DNA from: UBA4923 sp964606165
GTDB lineage: Bacteria; Bacillota; Clostridia; Saccharofermentanales; DTU023
Direction: 5' to 3'
Assembly: GCA_964606165.1 (NCBI GenBank)
Contig: CAZSFQ010000013.1
Location: forward strand, 1 to 46,573
DNA length: 46,573 nt
Position numbers and translations under genes: made by a program. This document shows, piece by piece, positions 1-8,193 of the stretch. Each line of letters begins with the position of its first letter. The first letter of the stretch is position 1. The notes under the pieces are model-generated. The model had not been told where the DNA came from. It did no database searches and worked only from the letters and a program-made list of their open reading frames with translations.

Positions 1-1138
1 CGCGTCTTTTTTGAAGAAGATCTTTGGCATCTTCCATTCGGGCAAGCGCGTTCAGACCATCGGCATCGATAATAATCGGCATTGGCTGCCCAATCAGGTG
101 ACGGACCGCCTTTTCCACCCAGGGGGCGCTGCCCGCGCCCGGACCGACTGCGATTGCATCAGGTTGTGGCAGCTCGTGCTTGGTCTCGCTTCCTTCTTCG
201 GGCACAGAGGAAAGAAGGGCTGAGGGGACGGCCCCCGCGATCAGGGGCAGCGATTTTTCGGGCGCGCGGATCATGGTATAGCCAACGCCCATCCTTTCGC
301 TGGCACGCGCGGCCAGAATAAGAGCGCCCGCCATTCCTTCCTGGCCACCGATCAGAAGAAGGCGGCCGAACTGGCCTTTATGGGCGTCGGGCCTGCGCTC
401 CGGAACCGGACCCCCGGCTGTATTTTCATCAAGCTCAAAGACGCGGCGGCGGCCCTCAAGCAGCTGTTCGACGAATTCATCGGTCATGCTGAGGGGAAAC
501 TCAAATACTTCCCCGGCGTAAAGCAAACCTGGGTGGGTCACCAAGCCTATTTTTTTGCGGCCAAAGGTGCAGGTTAAATCGGCTGTCACCGTTTCAGGAA
601 TGGCCTGCCCCGTGTTGGCATCGACCCCGCTCGGTATGTCACAGGCGACTATCAGGCTGCCGCTTCCCTTGAGCTGAGCCAGGGCATGAAGCGCTTCACG
701 CACCTTTTCGGGCATCTGCCTCTGGCTGTTAAAACCTGTCCCGTAAAGCGCATCGACCGCAATGAGCGGCTCCCGGCCAGCAAGCGCCTCCATCCGATCG
801 ATGATGGTACCTCCCAGCTGCTCGAAGGCCTGGCGGTTGATCATATGATCGCCGTCCGCCTTTTGACCATCATACGCGTCAAAAACAAGCACTTCATAGC
901 CTGCGGCCAGAAGCTGCCGTGCCGAAGCCCAGCCATCGCCGCCATTGTTGCCGCCTCCGGCGAAAATGAGGACATCGACCGCCCATTCTTTCTCCTGGCA
1001 GGATTCCAGAAGACTGCCAATCACGCCTGTCAGTCCCGCCGCCGCCTGCTCCATGAGGATGAGGGGGGGCAGCCCGGTCAGCGCGCAGAATTCTCTGTCG
1101 AGCAACTGCTGTTCTTCTTTTGTCAGTAACCGGTTCAT
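1..1138 (-). CDS. nnr: Bifunctional NAD(P)H-hydrate epimerase / ADP-dependent NAD(P)HX dehydratase, 3' end beyond window
   Basis: This enzyme repairs hydrated NADH and NADPH. The N-terminal YjeF domain epimerises NAD(P)HX and the C-terminal ribokinase-like domain dehydrates it with ADP. I read 379 codons from ATG at 1138 to the window edge. The epimerase part shows an AGGGNNGGDG loop near residue 55 and ACDIPSGVDANTG, which are typical of the family. The dehydratase part begins near residue 230, with HKGQFGRLLLIGG, then AVGPGAG and DADGLNAL just before the edge. The family runs to about 500 residues, so roughly 120 C-terminal residues are missing. A GAGGAG ribosome site lies 7 nt before the ATG. 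The gene follows trxA, but an intrinsic terminator lies between them. Confidence 0.93.
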   Translation of the reverse strand, partial: MNRLLTKEEQQLLDREFCALTGLPPLILMEQAAAGLTGVIGSLLESCQEKEWAVDVLIFAGGGNNGGDGWASARQLLAAGYEVLVFDAYDGQKADGDHMINRQAFEQLGGTIIDRMEALAGREPLIAVDALYGTGFNSQRQMPEKVREALHALAQLKGSGSLIVACDIPSGVDANTGQAIPETVTADLTCTFGRKKIGLVTHPGLLYAGEVFEFPLSMTDEFVEQLLEGRRRVFELDENTAGGPVPERRPDAHKGQFGRLLLIGGQEGMAGALILAARASERMGVGYTMIRAPEKSLPLIAGAVPSALLSSVPEEGSETKHELPQPDAIAVGPGAGSAPWVEKAVRHLIGQPMPIIIDADGLNALARMEDAKDLLQKRR

Positions 1139-1156
1139 GAGAGATCTCCTCACATT

Positions 1157-1196
1157 AAAAAGGCCCACGCGCTCCATGATGGATCACGCGCGGGCC
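1157..1196 (-). terminator. Intrinsic terminator after trxA
   Basis: Read on the minus strand, a GC-rich stem (GGCCC and CGCG arms, with an inner TCCA/TGGA hairpin) is followed by TTTTT at 1161-1157. It lies 20 nt after the trxA stop and only 19 nt before the nnr start, so it separates the two genes. Confidence 0.8.
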
Positions 1197-1216
1197 CTCG
1201 CATCAAATCTTTATAT

Positions 1217-1537
1217 CTAGCCGATGTGCTTGTCGAGCACCTTGGCAATGTCATCATAGGGTCTTGCCCCGACGAGCTGGTCCACTACCTCACCGTCCTT
1301 GAAAATGAAGAGTGTCGGAATGCTGAACACACGGTATTTCTGCGCGAGACCGCGTTCTTCATCAACATTGACCTTGCCGATAACAGCTTTTCCGGCGTAG
1401 TTTTTCGCCAACTCCTCGACGACTGGCGCTACCATTCTGCAAGGCCCGCACCATTCAGCCCAAAAATCAATTAAAACCGGAAGGTCGCTTTTCAGAACCT
1501 TCTCCTCAAAATTATCCTGTTTAAGAATCTCCATCAT
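1217..1537 (-). CDS. trxA: Thioredoxin
   Basis: A small cytoplasmic dithiol-disulfide oxidoreductase that reduces target proteins. The protein has 106 residues, the usual length for thioredoxin. The active site WCGPC is at residues 29-33 and the cis-proline loop SIPTLFIF has its proline at 74. Two ATG codons stand side by side at 1537 and 1534. I chose 1537 because GGAG lies 6 nt upstream of it. The longer in-frame extension to 1636 has no ribosome site and adds non-homologous sequence. A strong terminator follows the gene. No clear promoter could be assigned in the 148 bp upstream. Confidence 0.97.
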   Translation of the reverse strand: MMEILKQDNFEEKVLKSDLPVLIDFWAEWCGPCRMVAPVVEELAKNYAGKAVIGKVNVDEERGLAQKYRVFSIPTLFIFKDGEVVDQLVGARPYDDIAKVLDKHIG

Positions 1538-1685
1538 TTGTTTCTCCTGTCCTTTTACTTGGCATGCCTTGCGGCCAGGCCACCGTTCATCATTTGCGTT
1601 CATGATAAGACGGCCGGGCCGGCACGGCAGTGTCACCCGTTACCACCCCGGTTGGGACAGGAATTTTGCCAGGCTGTGGCAGGAA

Positions 1686-2678
1686 TCAAAGGAACTCCTG
1701 AAGGATGGAATCATCAGGCACATAGGATGGGTCGACTGCCGGCAGCTGCTCGCAAACACCGGACAGGCGGACGGCTTCATTGATGGCCCTTTTTAAATCG
1801 GAATGTCCTGAAGGGTTATTGGTGTAAGAAGAGGGCGGCAGCTCGCCCTTAAAAAAACGGTCCAGCGAGCGCTCGATCTCGAGCCGGGCCATGGGACCGA
1901 TGACCATAAACTCGTAGAGCAGGATGGAATTGATGTAGAAGTCTGCCGCCTCAAGGTAAGGCGGGATGAAATCGCTTTCCGCCCGGTCGATCATGGGCCA
2001 GTAGTCGATGGTATCCAGAGCCGTCGCCCCCCGGTGCCGGACATCGCGGCTGATACGGCGCAGTATGCGTATGTCGCTTCCTGAAAGTATGCGGCGGTCC
2101 GACAAGACGCGGGCATGCGGAAGGATGAAGTAGCTGACACGCCTCTCTTTTGGGAGCTTATCCATGATCACGTCCGATAGTCCGTGCAGCCCTTCTACGA
2201 GCAGGACATCATCTTCTGTCAGCCTGATCTTCTTCCCCGGGAGGTAAAGCCGCTCTCTAGTCTTGAAATCGAAAGTGGGGATGGCGACTTCCTCATTTTG
2301 GAACAGGTGTTCGAGATCATTGCCGAGAAGGTCAAGGTCAATGGTATCTATGCTTTCAAAGTCAGGACGGCCCTCTTCATCGTAACGGAGTTTTTCGGGG
2401 AGGTAATAGTCATCCAGTTCGAGATGAAAGGTCCGTAGGCCCGCCCCGGTCAGCCTTTTTGACATCAACATGGAAGAGGTGGTCTTGCCTGAGGAGGTTG
2501 GCCCTGACACAAAGATCGCCCGGATCCCCCGGTTGGCCAGGATGTGGTCCGCGATCACGTCAACTTGATCGGTGAACTGTTGTTCTGACCGCGCGACAAA
2601 TTCACGGAACTTGGACCTTCCCAGGTTGCGCTCCAAATCATCGACAGTCAGGACAATCAGATCAGAAAACTCAGCCAT
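1686..2678 (-). CDS. Uridine kinase-like nucleoside kinase (PRK/URK P-loop family)
   Basis: A predicted ATP-dependent nucleoside kinase of the phosphoribulokinase/uridine kinase family. The P-loop GPTSSGKTT is at residues 59-67, a substrate-side DDYY is near 89-92, and the family element VEGLHGL is near 161-167. Related proteins in Clostridia and Thermotoga carry an extra N-terminal TGS/threonyl-tRNA-synthetase-like region. This 330-residue protein starts about 50 residues before the P-loop and lacks it. The start at 2678 has GGAGG 10 nt upstream and lies 3 nt after the stop of the TPM gene, so it is the last gene of the lemA-TPM run. The substrate cannot be told from sequence; uridine or cytidine is likely. 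Confidence 0.8.
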   Translation of the reverse strand: MAEFSDLIVLTVDDLERNLGRSKFREFVARSEQQFTDQVDVIADHILANRGIRAIFVSGPTSSGKTTSSMLMSKRLTGAGLRTFHLELDDYYLPEKLRYDEEGRPDFESIDTIDLDLLGNDLEHLFQNEEVAIPTFDFKTRERLYLPGKKIRLTEDDVLLVEGLHGLSDVIMDKLPKERRVSYFILPHARVLSDRRILSGSDIRILRRISRDVRHRGATALDTIDYWPMIDRAESDFIPPYLEAADFYINSILLYEFMVIGPMARLEIERSLDRFFKGELPPSSYTNNPSGHSDLKRAINEAVRLSGVCEQLPAVDPSYVPDDSILQEFL

Positions 2679-2681
2679 AAA

Positions 2682-3470
2682 CTACCACCCTCCTGAAGCG
2701 CCGCCTCCGCCGGAGGAACCACCGCCAAAACCGCCTCCGGACGATCTCCCGCCGGATCCCCCGCCGCCCGACCAGCCGCCGCCGGTCCACCGGCCCGTAC
2801 TGCCGCCGCCGGAGCGGAATCTGAGAAAGCGGGAAAAATAAGAGACAAGGAAAAAGAGGATCATGATGGCCCAGACAATGTACTCGAGGGCGGAAGACCC
2901 GTCATTTTCCGGACCCGCCTCCACCGGCACATAGCCGTCCGCGTCGATTTCCAGACCGTACTCCTCCGCCACCAGGGTCACTATAGCATTGAAGCCCTTA
3001 AGAACCCCCGCGTCGTAATCCTCTTCGCGAAAATCCGGTGTGATGGCATTGCGGATAATCCTGTCCGCCACGCTGTCGGGGATGGCTCCCTCGAGTCCGT
3101 AGCCAACTTCAATACGCAGTTTTCGGTCTTCTTTGGCGACCAGCAGGAGAACACCGTTGTTCTTGTTCCGGTCCCCGATCCCCCATGTTCGGAAAACATC
3201 AAGGGCGGCGTCCTCGATGCTGTCGTCTCCAAGCGTTGGGACCATGCAGACGACAATCTGCGCGCCAGTCCCTGCCATCTGCACATTGACCTCCCGGATG
3301 GTCTGGCGTGTCTCCGATGAGAGAGTTCCGGTCGTATCGAAGGCGAAGTCAGCCCCTGGATTCGAGGGCACCTGAAAAGCCGTCAGAAGTGGAAAGGCGA
3401 ACAAAACCAGGAGGCACAAGACAGCCGGCCTCCACGCCTTTCTTTTTCCGGCGCGCGTTTGCAGGTTCAC
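2682..3470 (-). CDS. TPM-domain membrane protein with glycine/serine-rich tail (YgcG family)
   Basis: A secreted or membrane-anchored protein of the TPM (formerly DUF477) family; its biochemical role is uncertain. A signal or anchor helix is at about residues 15-32. The TPM domain follows at about 40-165, with the family pattern NNGVLLLVAKEDRKLRIEVG and GLEGAIPD. A second membrane segment is near 196-215, and the last 40 residues are almost only Gly, Ser, Trp and Arg. The start is GTG at 3470 with GGAG 10 nt upstream. No other start precedes the signal sequence. LemA lies immediately upstream, and LemA-TPM pairing is common in bacteria. Confidence 0.88.
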   Translation of the reverse strand: MNLQTRAGKRKAWRPAVLCLLVLFAFPLLTAFQVPSNPGADFAFDTTGTLSSETRQTIREVNVQMAGTGAQIVVCMVPTLGDDSIEDAALDVFRTWGIGDRNKNNGVLLLVAKEDRKLRIEVGYGLEGAIPDSVADRIIRNAITPDFREEDYDAGVLKGFNAIVTLVAEEYGLEIDADGYVPVEAGPENDGSSALEYIVWAIMILFFLVSYFSRFLRFRSGGGSTGRWTGGGWSGGGGSGGRSSGGGFGGGSSGGGGASGGW

Positions 3471-3492
3471 GGAAATCCAGCTCCGTTACCGG

Positions 3493-4068
3493 TTAAAAGC
3501 TGACGTTGGGAACGGTCTCCGTTCCCGGCTGTGCCTCGAACATGTCCCGGACACTGAAACCGAAGAGGTTGGCAAAGAAATTGCCGGGGAAGGTGCGGAC
3601 CGAACGGTTATAAGAAGCGACAACATCGTTGAAGTCGCGCCTTGCCACCGCAATCCGGTTCTCTGTTCCCGCAAGTTCTGCCTGCAGGGCCAGGAAATTC
3701 TCGTTGGCTTTCAGCTCGGGATAAGCCTCCACCACGATATTGATGGCACGCTGGAAATCCTGATCCACCTGCTCGAATTCTTCCGGTGTACTGGCTTCAT
3801 TGTAGCGCGACCGCATCCCCGTGATCTCCATCAAAACGCTTTCCTCGTGGGCAGCATAACCTTTGACAGTCTCAACCAGGTTGGGAATCAAATCAGCTCT
3901 TCGCTGGTACTGGGTCTGAACCTGTGCCCAGGCCTGATTGATGGACTCATCGGCCCGGACAAAACGGTTGTGGTAGGAGATAAACAGGGCCGCCACCGCA
4001 ACAACAATGGCGAGGATGGCGATAAGGACTTTCATCCCTGTTTTCAGTCCTGTCTTTTTTTCTGGCAT
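3493..4068 (-). CDS. lemA: LemA family protein
   Basis: A small membrane protein of the LemA family, function not established. An N-terminal membrane helix spans about residues 12-32. It is followed by a long helical domain with family elements DESINQAWAQVQ, RRADLIPNLVETVKGYAAHE and an FxxFG region near the end. The length of 191 residues is normal. The ATG at 4068 has GGGAGG a few nt upstream. It is the first gene of the run lemA-TPM-kinase. A perfect 17-bp palindrome lies just upstream of its ribosome site. Confidence 0.94.
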   Translation of the reverse strand: MPEKKTGLKTGMKVLIAILAIVVAVAALFISYHNRFVRADESINQAWAQVQTQYQRRADLIPNLVETVKGYAAHEESVLMEITGMRSRYNEASTPEEFEQVDQDFQRAINIVVEAYPELKANENFLALQAELAGTENRIAVARRDFNDVVASYNRSVRTFPGNFFANLFGFSVRDMFEAQPGTETVPNVSF

Positions 4069-4079
4069 AAGATCCTCCC

Positions 4080-4096
4080 GTGAGATTCAATCTCAC
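4080..4096. promoter_or_regulatory. Perfect 17-bp palindrome upstream of lemA
   Basis: GTGAGATT and AATCTCAC are perfect inverted arms around one central base. The element ends a few bases upstream of the lemA Shine-Dalgarno sequence. It could be an operator or an RNA hairpin limiting ribosome access. No matching second copy was seen in the window. Confidence 0.35.
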
Positions 4097-4143
4097 ATTA
4101 TTTTCCTATTACGACGGACCTCCTTGCATTGCTGACTTGGGTC

Positions 4144-4755
4144 TTAACCGGGATCTTCTGTTGGTGAAGATGTTTCTGAGGCCGCCGTTGCGGTGCTTGT
4201 ATCTGCGGTGGTACTCTCACCTTCTGATGTCGTGGTTGGTTCGGTGCTGGACTCTGTCGTAGTGGAAACCTCGGTCACCACGACATCCGCCTGGCTACTA
4301 TTCTCCGTCACCGGCTCCGTTGGCGTCGTTGCCTGCGTAACATTTCCCGGTGCCTGCGCCGGAGCGGCCGGAACCCTGGGAACAGGCGGCAAATCACCCA
4401 GATCATAATCTTCCGCGTCAGGCCAGGTCCCGTCCGGATCGATCTCCTCTTCCGTCTCCTCCGCCTCATCATCTGTCATCAATGTGTGGTAAGAAAAGAT
4501 CTGGTACTCCGGCCGGCCGCTCTCCTCATTCATGCCGAGAATCTGATTGATCCTGCCCTTGATCAGGAAAGCGAAGACAACAATAAATATGAGCGTAATG
4601 GCCAGGATTGAAAGGTAGATTTTTTGAAATCGGGCCAGGACCCGGGAACTCCCTGATGCTTGCCCCGGCCGTGGATTCCCTCTTGATCCTTTTCTTCCTT
4701 TGGCGGCGGTCCGCTGGGGACGGCTGCCCCTCCCCGATCTTTGATGCGCGTTCAC
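4144..4755 (-). CDS. Hypothetical single-pass membrane protein with basic N-terminus and Thr/Ser/Glu-rich tail
   Basis: I do not recognise this protein. It has 203 residues. The first 45 are very basic (Arg, Lys, Gly), then one membrane helix follows (YLSILAITLIFIVVFAFLI). After it comes an acidic stretch and a long low-complexity tail rich in Thr, Ser, Pro and Glu. The layout suggests a type II membrane protein with a disordered outer region, as in some division or wall-associated proteins, but that is only a guess. The start is GTG at 4755 with GAGGAG 6 nt upstream. A longer in-frame start at 4899 would overlap the ABC ATPase gene and has no ribosome site. Confidence 0.7.
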   Translation of the reverse strand: MNAHQRSGRGSRPQRTAAKGRKGSRGNPRPGQASGSSRVLARFQKIYLSILAITLIFIVVFAFLIKGRINQILGMNEESGRPEYQIFSYHTLMTDDEAEETEEEIDPDGTWPDAEDYDLGDLPPVPRVPAAPAQAPGNVTQATTPTEPVTENSSQADVVVTEVSTTTESSTEPTTTSEGESTTADTSTATAASETSSPTEDPG

Positions 4756-4835
4756 ATTCAGCTCCTCTACCAACAAATTGTCCGGTATCTGGCACGCTAT
4801 GATGGTATCACAAGCCGGTTCATTCTGACGTATTT

Positions 4836-5582
4836 TCAAATAGCCGTGAAGATCCTGCGGCGGATCTCTTCGCGCAGGTCCTCTGTTTGCGCCCGCCATT
4901 TCCCGGGGTCTGCTTTTTCATCCGCGCCGCTTCTCACCTTGACCTGAAGCGGGGTCCACAGGGTTGAAGGCGGACCCTGGGAGAGCACGTAAATCCTGTC
5001 CGACAAGGCGATGGCCTCTTCGATGTCATGGGTGATCAGGAGAATTGAGATCCCCAGCTTTTCCTTGTTTTCGAGCAGCCATTCGTACAGCTGGCTCCGT
5101 GTAATGGCGTCAAGGCCTGCGAAAGGTTCATCGAGGAGCATCAAATTGCGCGAATACAGGTAGGTCCGCAAAAATGCCGCACGCCGTCTTTGACCGCCGG
5201 AAAGGCGGGAAGGATAGCGAAGTTCAAGGCCCTGGAGCCCGAATATGCTCAAGTAGCCTGCTGCCTTTTCCCTGGCGGTTTTCTTGTTCTCGCCTGCCAG
5301 GACCAAAGGAAGAGCGACATTATCGATCAGTCGTTTCCAGGGCAGCAGCATATCCTTCTGGAGCATATAGCCGATTCGTGATCCCCGAAAGACTGTACCG
5401 GACGCGTCCTGATCCATGCCTGTCAGAACATTGAACAAGGTCGTCTTTCCGGTGCCGCTTTGGCCGAGGATGGACACCAGTTCTCCCTGGCCAAGCTCCA
5501 GATTGATATCGTGCAGGATTAGCTGCTGCCCGTAATACTTGCGCAGGTTCTCACAAGAGAGGACAATGTCAGGATCGTTCAT
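4836..5582 (-). CDS. thiZ: ABC transporter ATP-binding protein, thiamine-precursor importer
   Basis: The ATPase subunit of the thiXYZ importer. It has Walker A GQSGTGKTT (residues 40-48), Q-loop Q75, signature LSGGQ (127-131), Walker B LMLLDEPF with D151 and E152, and the switch histidine H185 in THD. The 248-residue length and closeness to nitrate/taurine/HMP-type ATPases fit the family. Its ATG overlaps the thiY stop by 4 bp (ATGA), indicating coupled translation. The role as a thiamine-precursor transporter rests on the binding protein and the TPP riboswitch upstream. Confidence 0.9.
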   Translation of the reverse strand: MNDPDIVLSCENLRKYYGQQLILHDINLELGQGELVSILGQSGTGKTTLFNVLTGMDQDASGTVFRGSRIGYMLQKDMLLPWKRLIDNVALPLVLAGENKKTAREKAAGYLSIFGLQGLELRYPSRLSGGQRRRAAFLRTYLYSRNLMLLDEPFAGLDAITRSQLYEWLLENKEKLGISILLITHDIEEAIALSDRIYVLSQGPPSTLWTPLQVKVRSGADEKADPGKWRAQTEDLREEIRRRIFTAI

Positions 5583-6583
5583 GGCTTCCCCCCACCCGGC
5601 AAAAAGGAAGTATCAAAAGCTTTCCGGACATCGATTGGCTGGTCGAGCAAGCCCTCTTCCCCCATCCATGCCGCGAACCGGACCCAGGTCTCGCTTTTCA
5701 TGGCTCCCCAATAGGGGGCATCATCGATGTAACGCCCATTTATGTAAAGCTGGCTTGCCAGAAGGAGTTGACGATCCAGCCCCCTTGCCACCTTTTCCAG
5801 ACTGTCCACCGCCTCCTGGGGATCGGCGATGGCATCCAGGTAGCCATGGGCGGTCGCCTTAAGAAAGCGCTGGACAAGATCGGGATGTTCCTCAATCATT
5901 TCCTCGCTGGTAATGATGACAGGAGAGTATAAATCGAGATCCGGTTCAATGGACTGCAAAGGAATGAAATTGATCGGATAGTTCTCCAGTTCGCAGTTGA
6001 TCCCGTCCCAGCCGTAGTAGATCCAGGCAAAGTCAGCCTCAATCTCCATGCTGGCGATGAAGTTGCCCGCGGACTGGTTGATGACGGAGACTTGGTCAAA
6101 GCTGGCGCCCTGCTTCTCCATCAGCGTCCGCAAAAAGGCCAGCTCCAATTCCGTGCCCCAGCCGCTGTATGTATTCCCCTCGAAATCCTTGGGGCTTTTT
6201 ATTCCCCGGTCAAGGGGTGAAGCAAAGCCTGACGTGTTGTGCTGAACAACAGCGGCGATGGCCACAACAGGAATCCCAGCGGCCGAGGCCCGGGCCTGAA
6301 GCACCTGTTCCTGGGCGGCCATGCCGAATTGCGCCGAACCGACCGCGACCATCTCAATGAAATCCATGTCCGATTCGCGGAATTCAACTTCCAGACCCTC
6401 CTGGGCGTAATAACCGCGATCACGGGCCAAAAACAAGCCCGTATGGTTGGTGTTGGGAGTCCAGTCAAGGGCAAAAATGACCCGGTCCGCTTCCGGTTTT
6501 TTTTCGGACCGGCAGCCGGCAACTGCAACAAGGATGGGTACCAGCAGACAAATGGCAAGTAAATACGCGCTAAACTTTTTCAT
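5579..6583 (-). CDS. thiY: Thiamine-pyrimidine precursor ABC transporter substrate-binding lipoprotein
   Basis: The extracellular binding protein, of the NMT1/THI5-like family that binds thiamine pyrimidine precursors such as formylaminopyrimidine. A lipoprotein signal ends in VAGC with C24 as the likely lipidated residue. The mature protein opens with LDWTPNTNHTGLFLA, a hallmark of this family, and contains NTYSGWGTELELAFL. The start is ATG at 6583, giving 334 residues. The longer frame up to 6694 would extend into thiX and lacks a signal-like N-terminus. The ATG overlaps the thiX stop by 4 bp. The exact ligand (HMP or formylaminopyrimidine) is inferred. Confidence 0.9.
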   Translation of the reverse strand: MKKFSAYLLAICLLVPILVAVAGCRSEKKPEADRVIFALDWTPNTNHTGLFLARDRGYYAQEGLEVEFRESDMDFIEMVAVGSAQFGMAAQEQVLQARASAAGIPVVAIAAVVQHNTSGFASPLDRGIKSPKDFEGNTYSGWGTELELAFLRTLMEKQGASFDQVSVINQSAGNFIASMEIEADFAWIYYGWDGINCELENYPINFIPLQSIEPDLDLYSPVIITSEEMIEEHPDLVQRFLKATAHGYLDAIADPQEAVDSLEKVARGLDRQLLLASQLYINGRYIDDAPYWGAMKSETWVRFAAWMGEEGLLDQPIDVRKAFDTSFLPGGGKP

Positions 6584-7410
6584 GACAAAGACCTTCTGTC
6601 TGTTTGGCCGGCAGGCCTTTCCCGCCAGGGCATGGAAAAACGTTCGGCAAAGAGAGCCACGGCGTAAAAGATCAGGCTCAGGGCGATGATCCACAAAATG
6701 GACGCGAACATGGCGCTGTAACGAAAGGATCGCTTCATGCGAAGCATGTAAATGCCGATTCCCTCACCGCCGCCCGCCCATTCAGCCAGGACAGCCGCCA
6801 TTACACAGTAAGTTGAGGAAATGCGAATACCGGCAAAAAGGGAGGGCAGGCTGGCCGGGAACTTGAGATGCCTCAGGATGGCCGTCCTCGAAGCCCCCAT
6901 GGTATGCATCATCCGCAAAAGGTCGTCATCGACACTACGCAGTCCCTGGAGCAGACTGATGGTTACGGGGAAAAAACATACCAGCAAGACGACAAAGAGG
7001 CTGGCTGTGCTGCCGTACCCGAAGATGAGGACGATGACCGGGGTGATGACCAGGGTCGGAATAGTCTGTGAGATGACAATGAAGGGGTAGGCTGTATTGG
7101 ACAGGAGTTTGAAACGATCCATCAGGAGAGCGAAAAGAATACCAGTCAGCACACTGAGAAAGAAACCAAAGATTGCAATGCGAAGGGTTTGCAAGGCGAA
7201 GGCGCCCATGACCGAAAAATCTGAGACCAGTGATCTTGCCACGTCACCGGGCGCCGGCAAGACGTAGTGGCGGATGAAACCCGCGTCCGCCAGCAGCTGA
7301 AAGATAAGGATCAGACCCAGAACCAGAAGGAAGGGCGGCAGGACAAGCCGGCTGAAACGCCTGACGGCGCCCGGTTGCTTCATGCTGTTTTCTGTTGGAA
7401 ATAGGCGCAT
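6580..7410 (-). CDS. thiX: ABC transporter permease, thiamine-precursor importer
   Basis: The membrane subunit of the importer, 276 residues with about six helices. The cytoplasmic coupling loop (EAA motif) is visible around HTMGASRTAILRHLKFPASL. The ATG at 7410 is 9 nt after a GGAGG that forms the 3' edge of the TPP riboswitch, so thiamine pyrophosphate should directly limit initiation at this gene and, through the overlaps, at thiY and thiZ. Confidence 0.92.
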   Translation of the reverse strand: MRLFPTENSMKQPGAVRRFSRLVLPPFLLVLGLILIFQLLADAGFIRHYVLPAPGDVARSLVSDFSVMGAFALQTLRIAIFGFFLSVLTGILFALLMDRFKLLSNTAYPFIVISQTIPTLVITPVIVLIFGYGSTASLFVVLLVCFFPVTISLLQGLRSVDDDLLRMMHTMGASRTAILRHLKFPASLPSLFAGIRISSTYCVMAAVLAEWAGGGEGIGIYMLRMKRSFRYSAMFASILWIIALSLIFYAVALFAERFSMPWRERPAGQTDRRSLS

Positions 7411-7413
7411 ATT

Positions 7414-7496
7414 AGACTCCCTCCGCCGGCATGATCCGGATCAGGTTCAAGCGTCGACATTCGTCCTCTCAGCCGCCTACCGGGCGACTCCCCTGC
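7414..7496 (-). promoter_or_regulatory. TPP riboswitch (THI element)
   Basis: On the minus strand the conserved core is clear: GGCGGCTGAGAGG, then CTTGAACCTGATCCGGATCA and TGCCGGCGGAGGGA. These match the TPP aptamer consensus, with GCTGAGA and the CTGATC / ATGCC elements. The GGAGG ribosome site of thiX (7420-7424) is part of the 3' strand of the aptamer, which points to control of translation. I could not pair a long canonical P1 stem. Confidence 0.93.
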
Positions 7497-7503
7497 ATAT
7501 GAC

Positions 7504-7532
7504 ATTATAGATAGCTGTTATTCTGCCGTCAA
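7504..7532 (-). promoter_or_regulatory. Sigma-A-type promoter of thiXYZ
   Basis: TTGACG (7532-7527), a 17-bp spacer, then TATAAT (7509-7504) on the minus strand. The predicted transcript start near 7497 coincides with the 5' edge of the riboswitch. Confidence 0.85.
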
Positions 7533-7555
7533 ATAAGGTTACGGCGGAATTTCGC

Positions 7556-8182
7556 TCAGGTGTTTTTCATGATGACATGCTCAATGGTCTGGCTGACGTC
7601 CTCAAAGTCGTCGCAACAGCCCTCAAGCCGTCTGAAAATCTCAGTCCAGGCAATGACATCAATCGGGTCATGGCCCCCTTCGTAAAGGCGGCGGATGCAG
7701 CGGACATAAATCGCGTCGCCCGCTTCCTCCAAATCGTTAACCTCAATGATGAAGCGCCGGATGTCATTTGATTTGCGAAAGTTCTCAAACTCACGCATGA
7801 TTCTGGAAAGGGTCTTTGAGCCCTCAAGGATAATCTCACAAAACTCAAGCGCTTCATCGCGCAATTCGCGGATGTTAAACATATAAAGACGCATCAGTAC
7901 GTCTTCAATGGAATCGGTAACATCGTCGATCATATTGGCGATTTCAAAGATGTCCTGGCGTTCAATGGGGGTGATGAATTCGCGCGCGAGTTTCCTGTTG
8001 AGCTCGTGCAGGGCCAAATCGGCGGAATGCTCGATCTGGTGCATTTTCTCAAGCGATGACGCGAGCTCGTCCGGATTGTATGCCTCAAGGGATTCCGCCA
8101 GGAATTCCGCCGCCCTTTGCGTGTATGAGGTCAGGTCCTCAAGCATCTCGAAGTAATTTGTTTTCTTTTTCTTGCCAAACAT
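7556..8182 (-). CDS. DUF47 family PhoU-like phosphate transport regulator
   Basis: A cytoplasmic helical protein of the DUF47/PhoU-like family, usually partnered with PiT permeases. The 208 residues are mainly helical. Metal-type acidic clusters such as EIANMIDDVTDSIEDVLMRL and NDLEEAGD resemble the ExxxD motifs of PhoU domains. The start is ATG at 8182 with AGAGG upstream. The ribosome site overlaps the end of the PiT gene, so the two are translated together. Extension of the frame to 8296 runs into PiT coding sequence and is rejected. Confidence 0.9.
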   Translation of the reverse strand: MFGKKKKTNYFEMLEDLTSYTQRAAEFLAESLEAYNPDELASSLEKMHQIEHSADLALHELNRKLAREFITPIERQDIFEIANMIDDVTDSIEDVLMRLYMFNIRELRDEALEFCEIILEGSKTLSRIMREFENFRKSNDIRRFIIEVNDLEEAGDAIYVRCIRRLYEGGHDPIDVIAWTEIFRRLEGCCDDFEDVSQTIEHVIMKNT

Positions 8183-8193
8183 AATCGTTCCTC

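Noticed and set aside
1538..1685. Terminator after the kinase gene
   Set aside because: Only a 5-bp stem (TGCCA/TGGCA) followed by AAATT is seen, which is too weak to claim.
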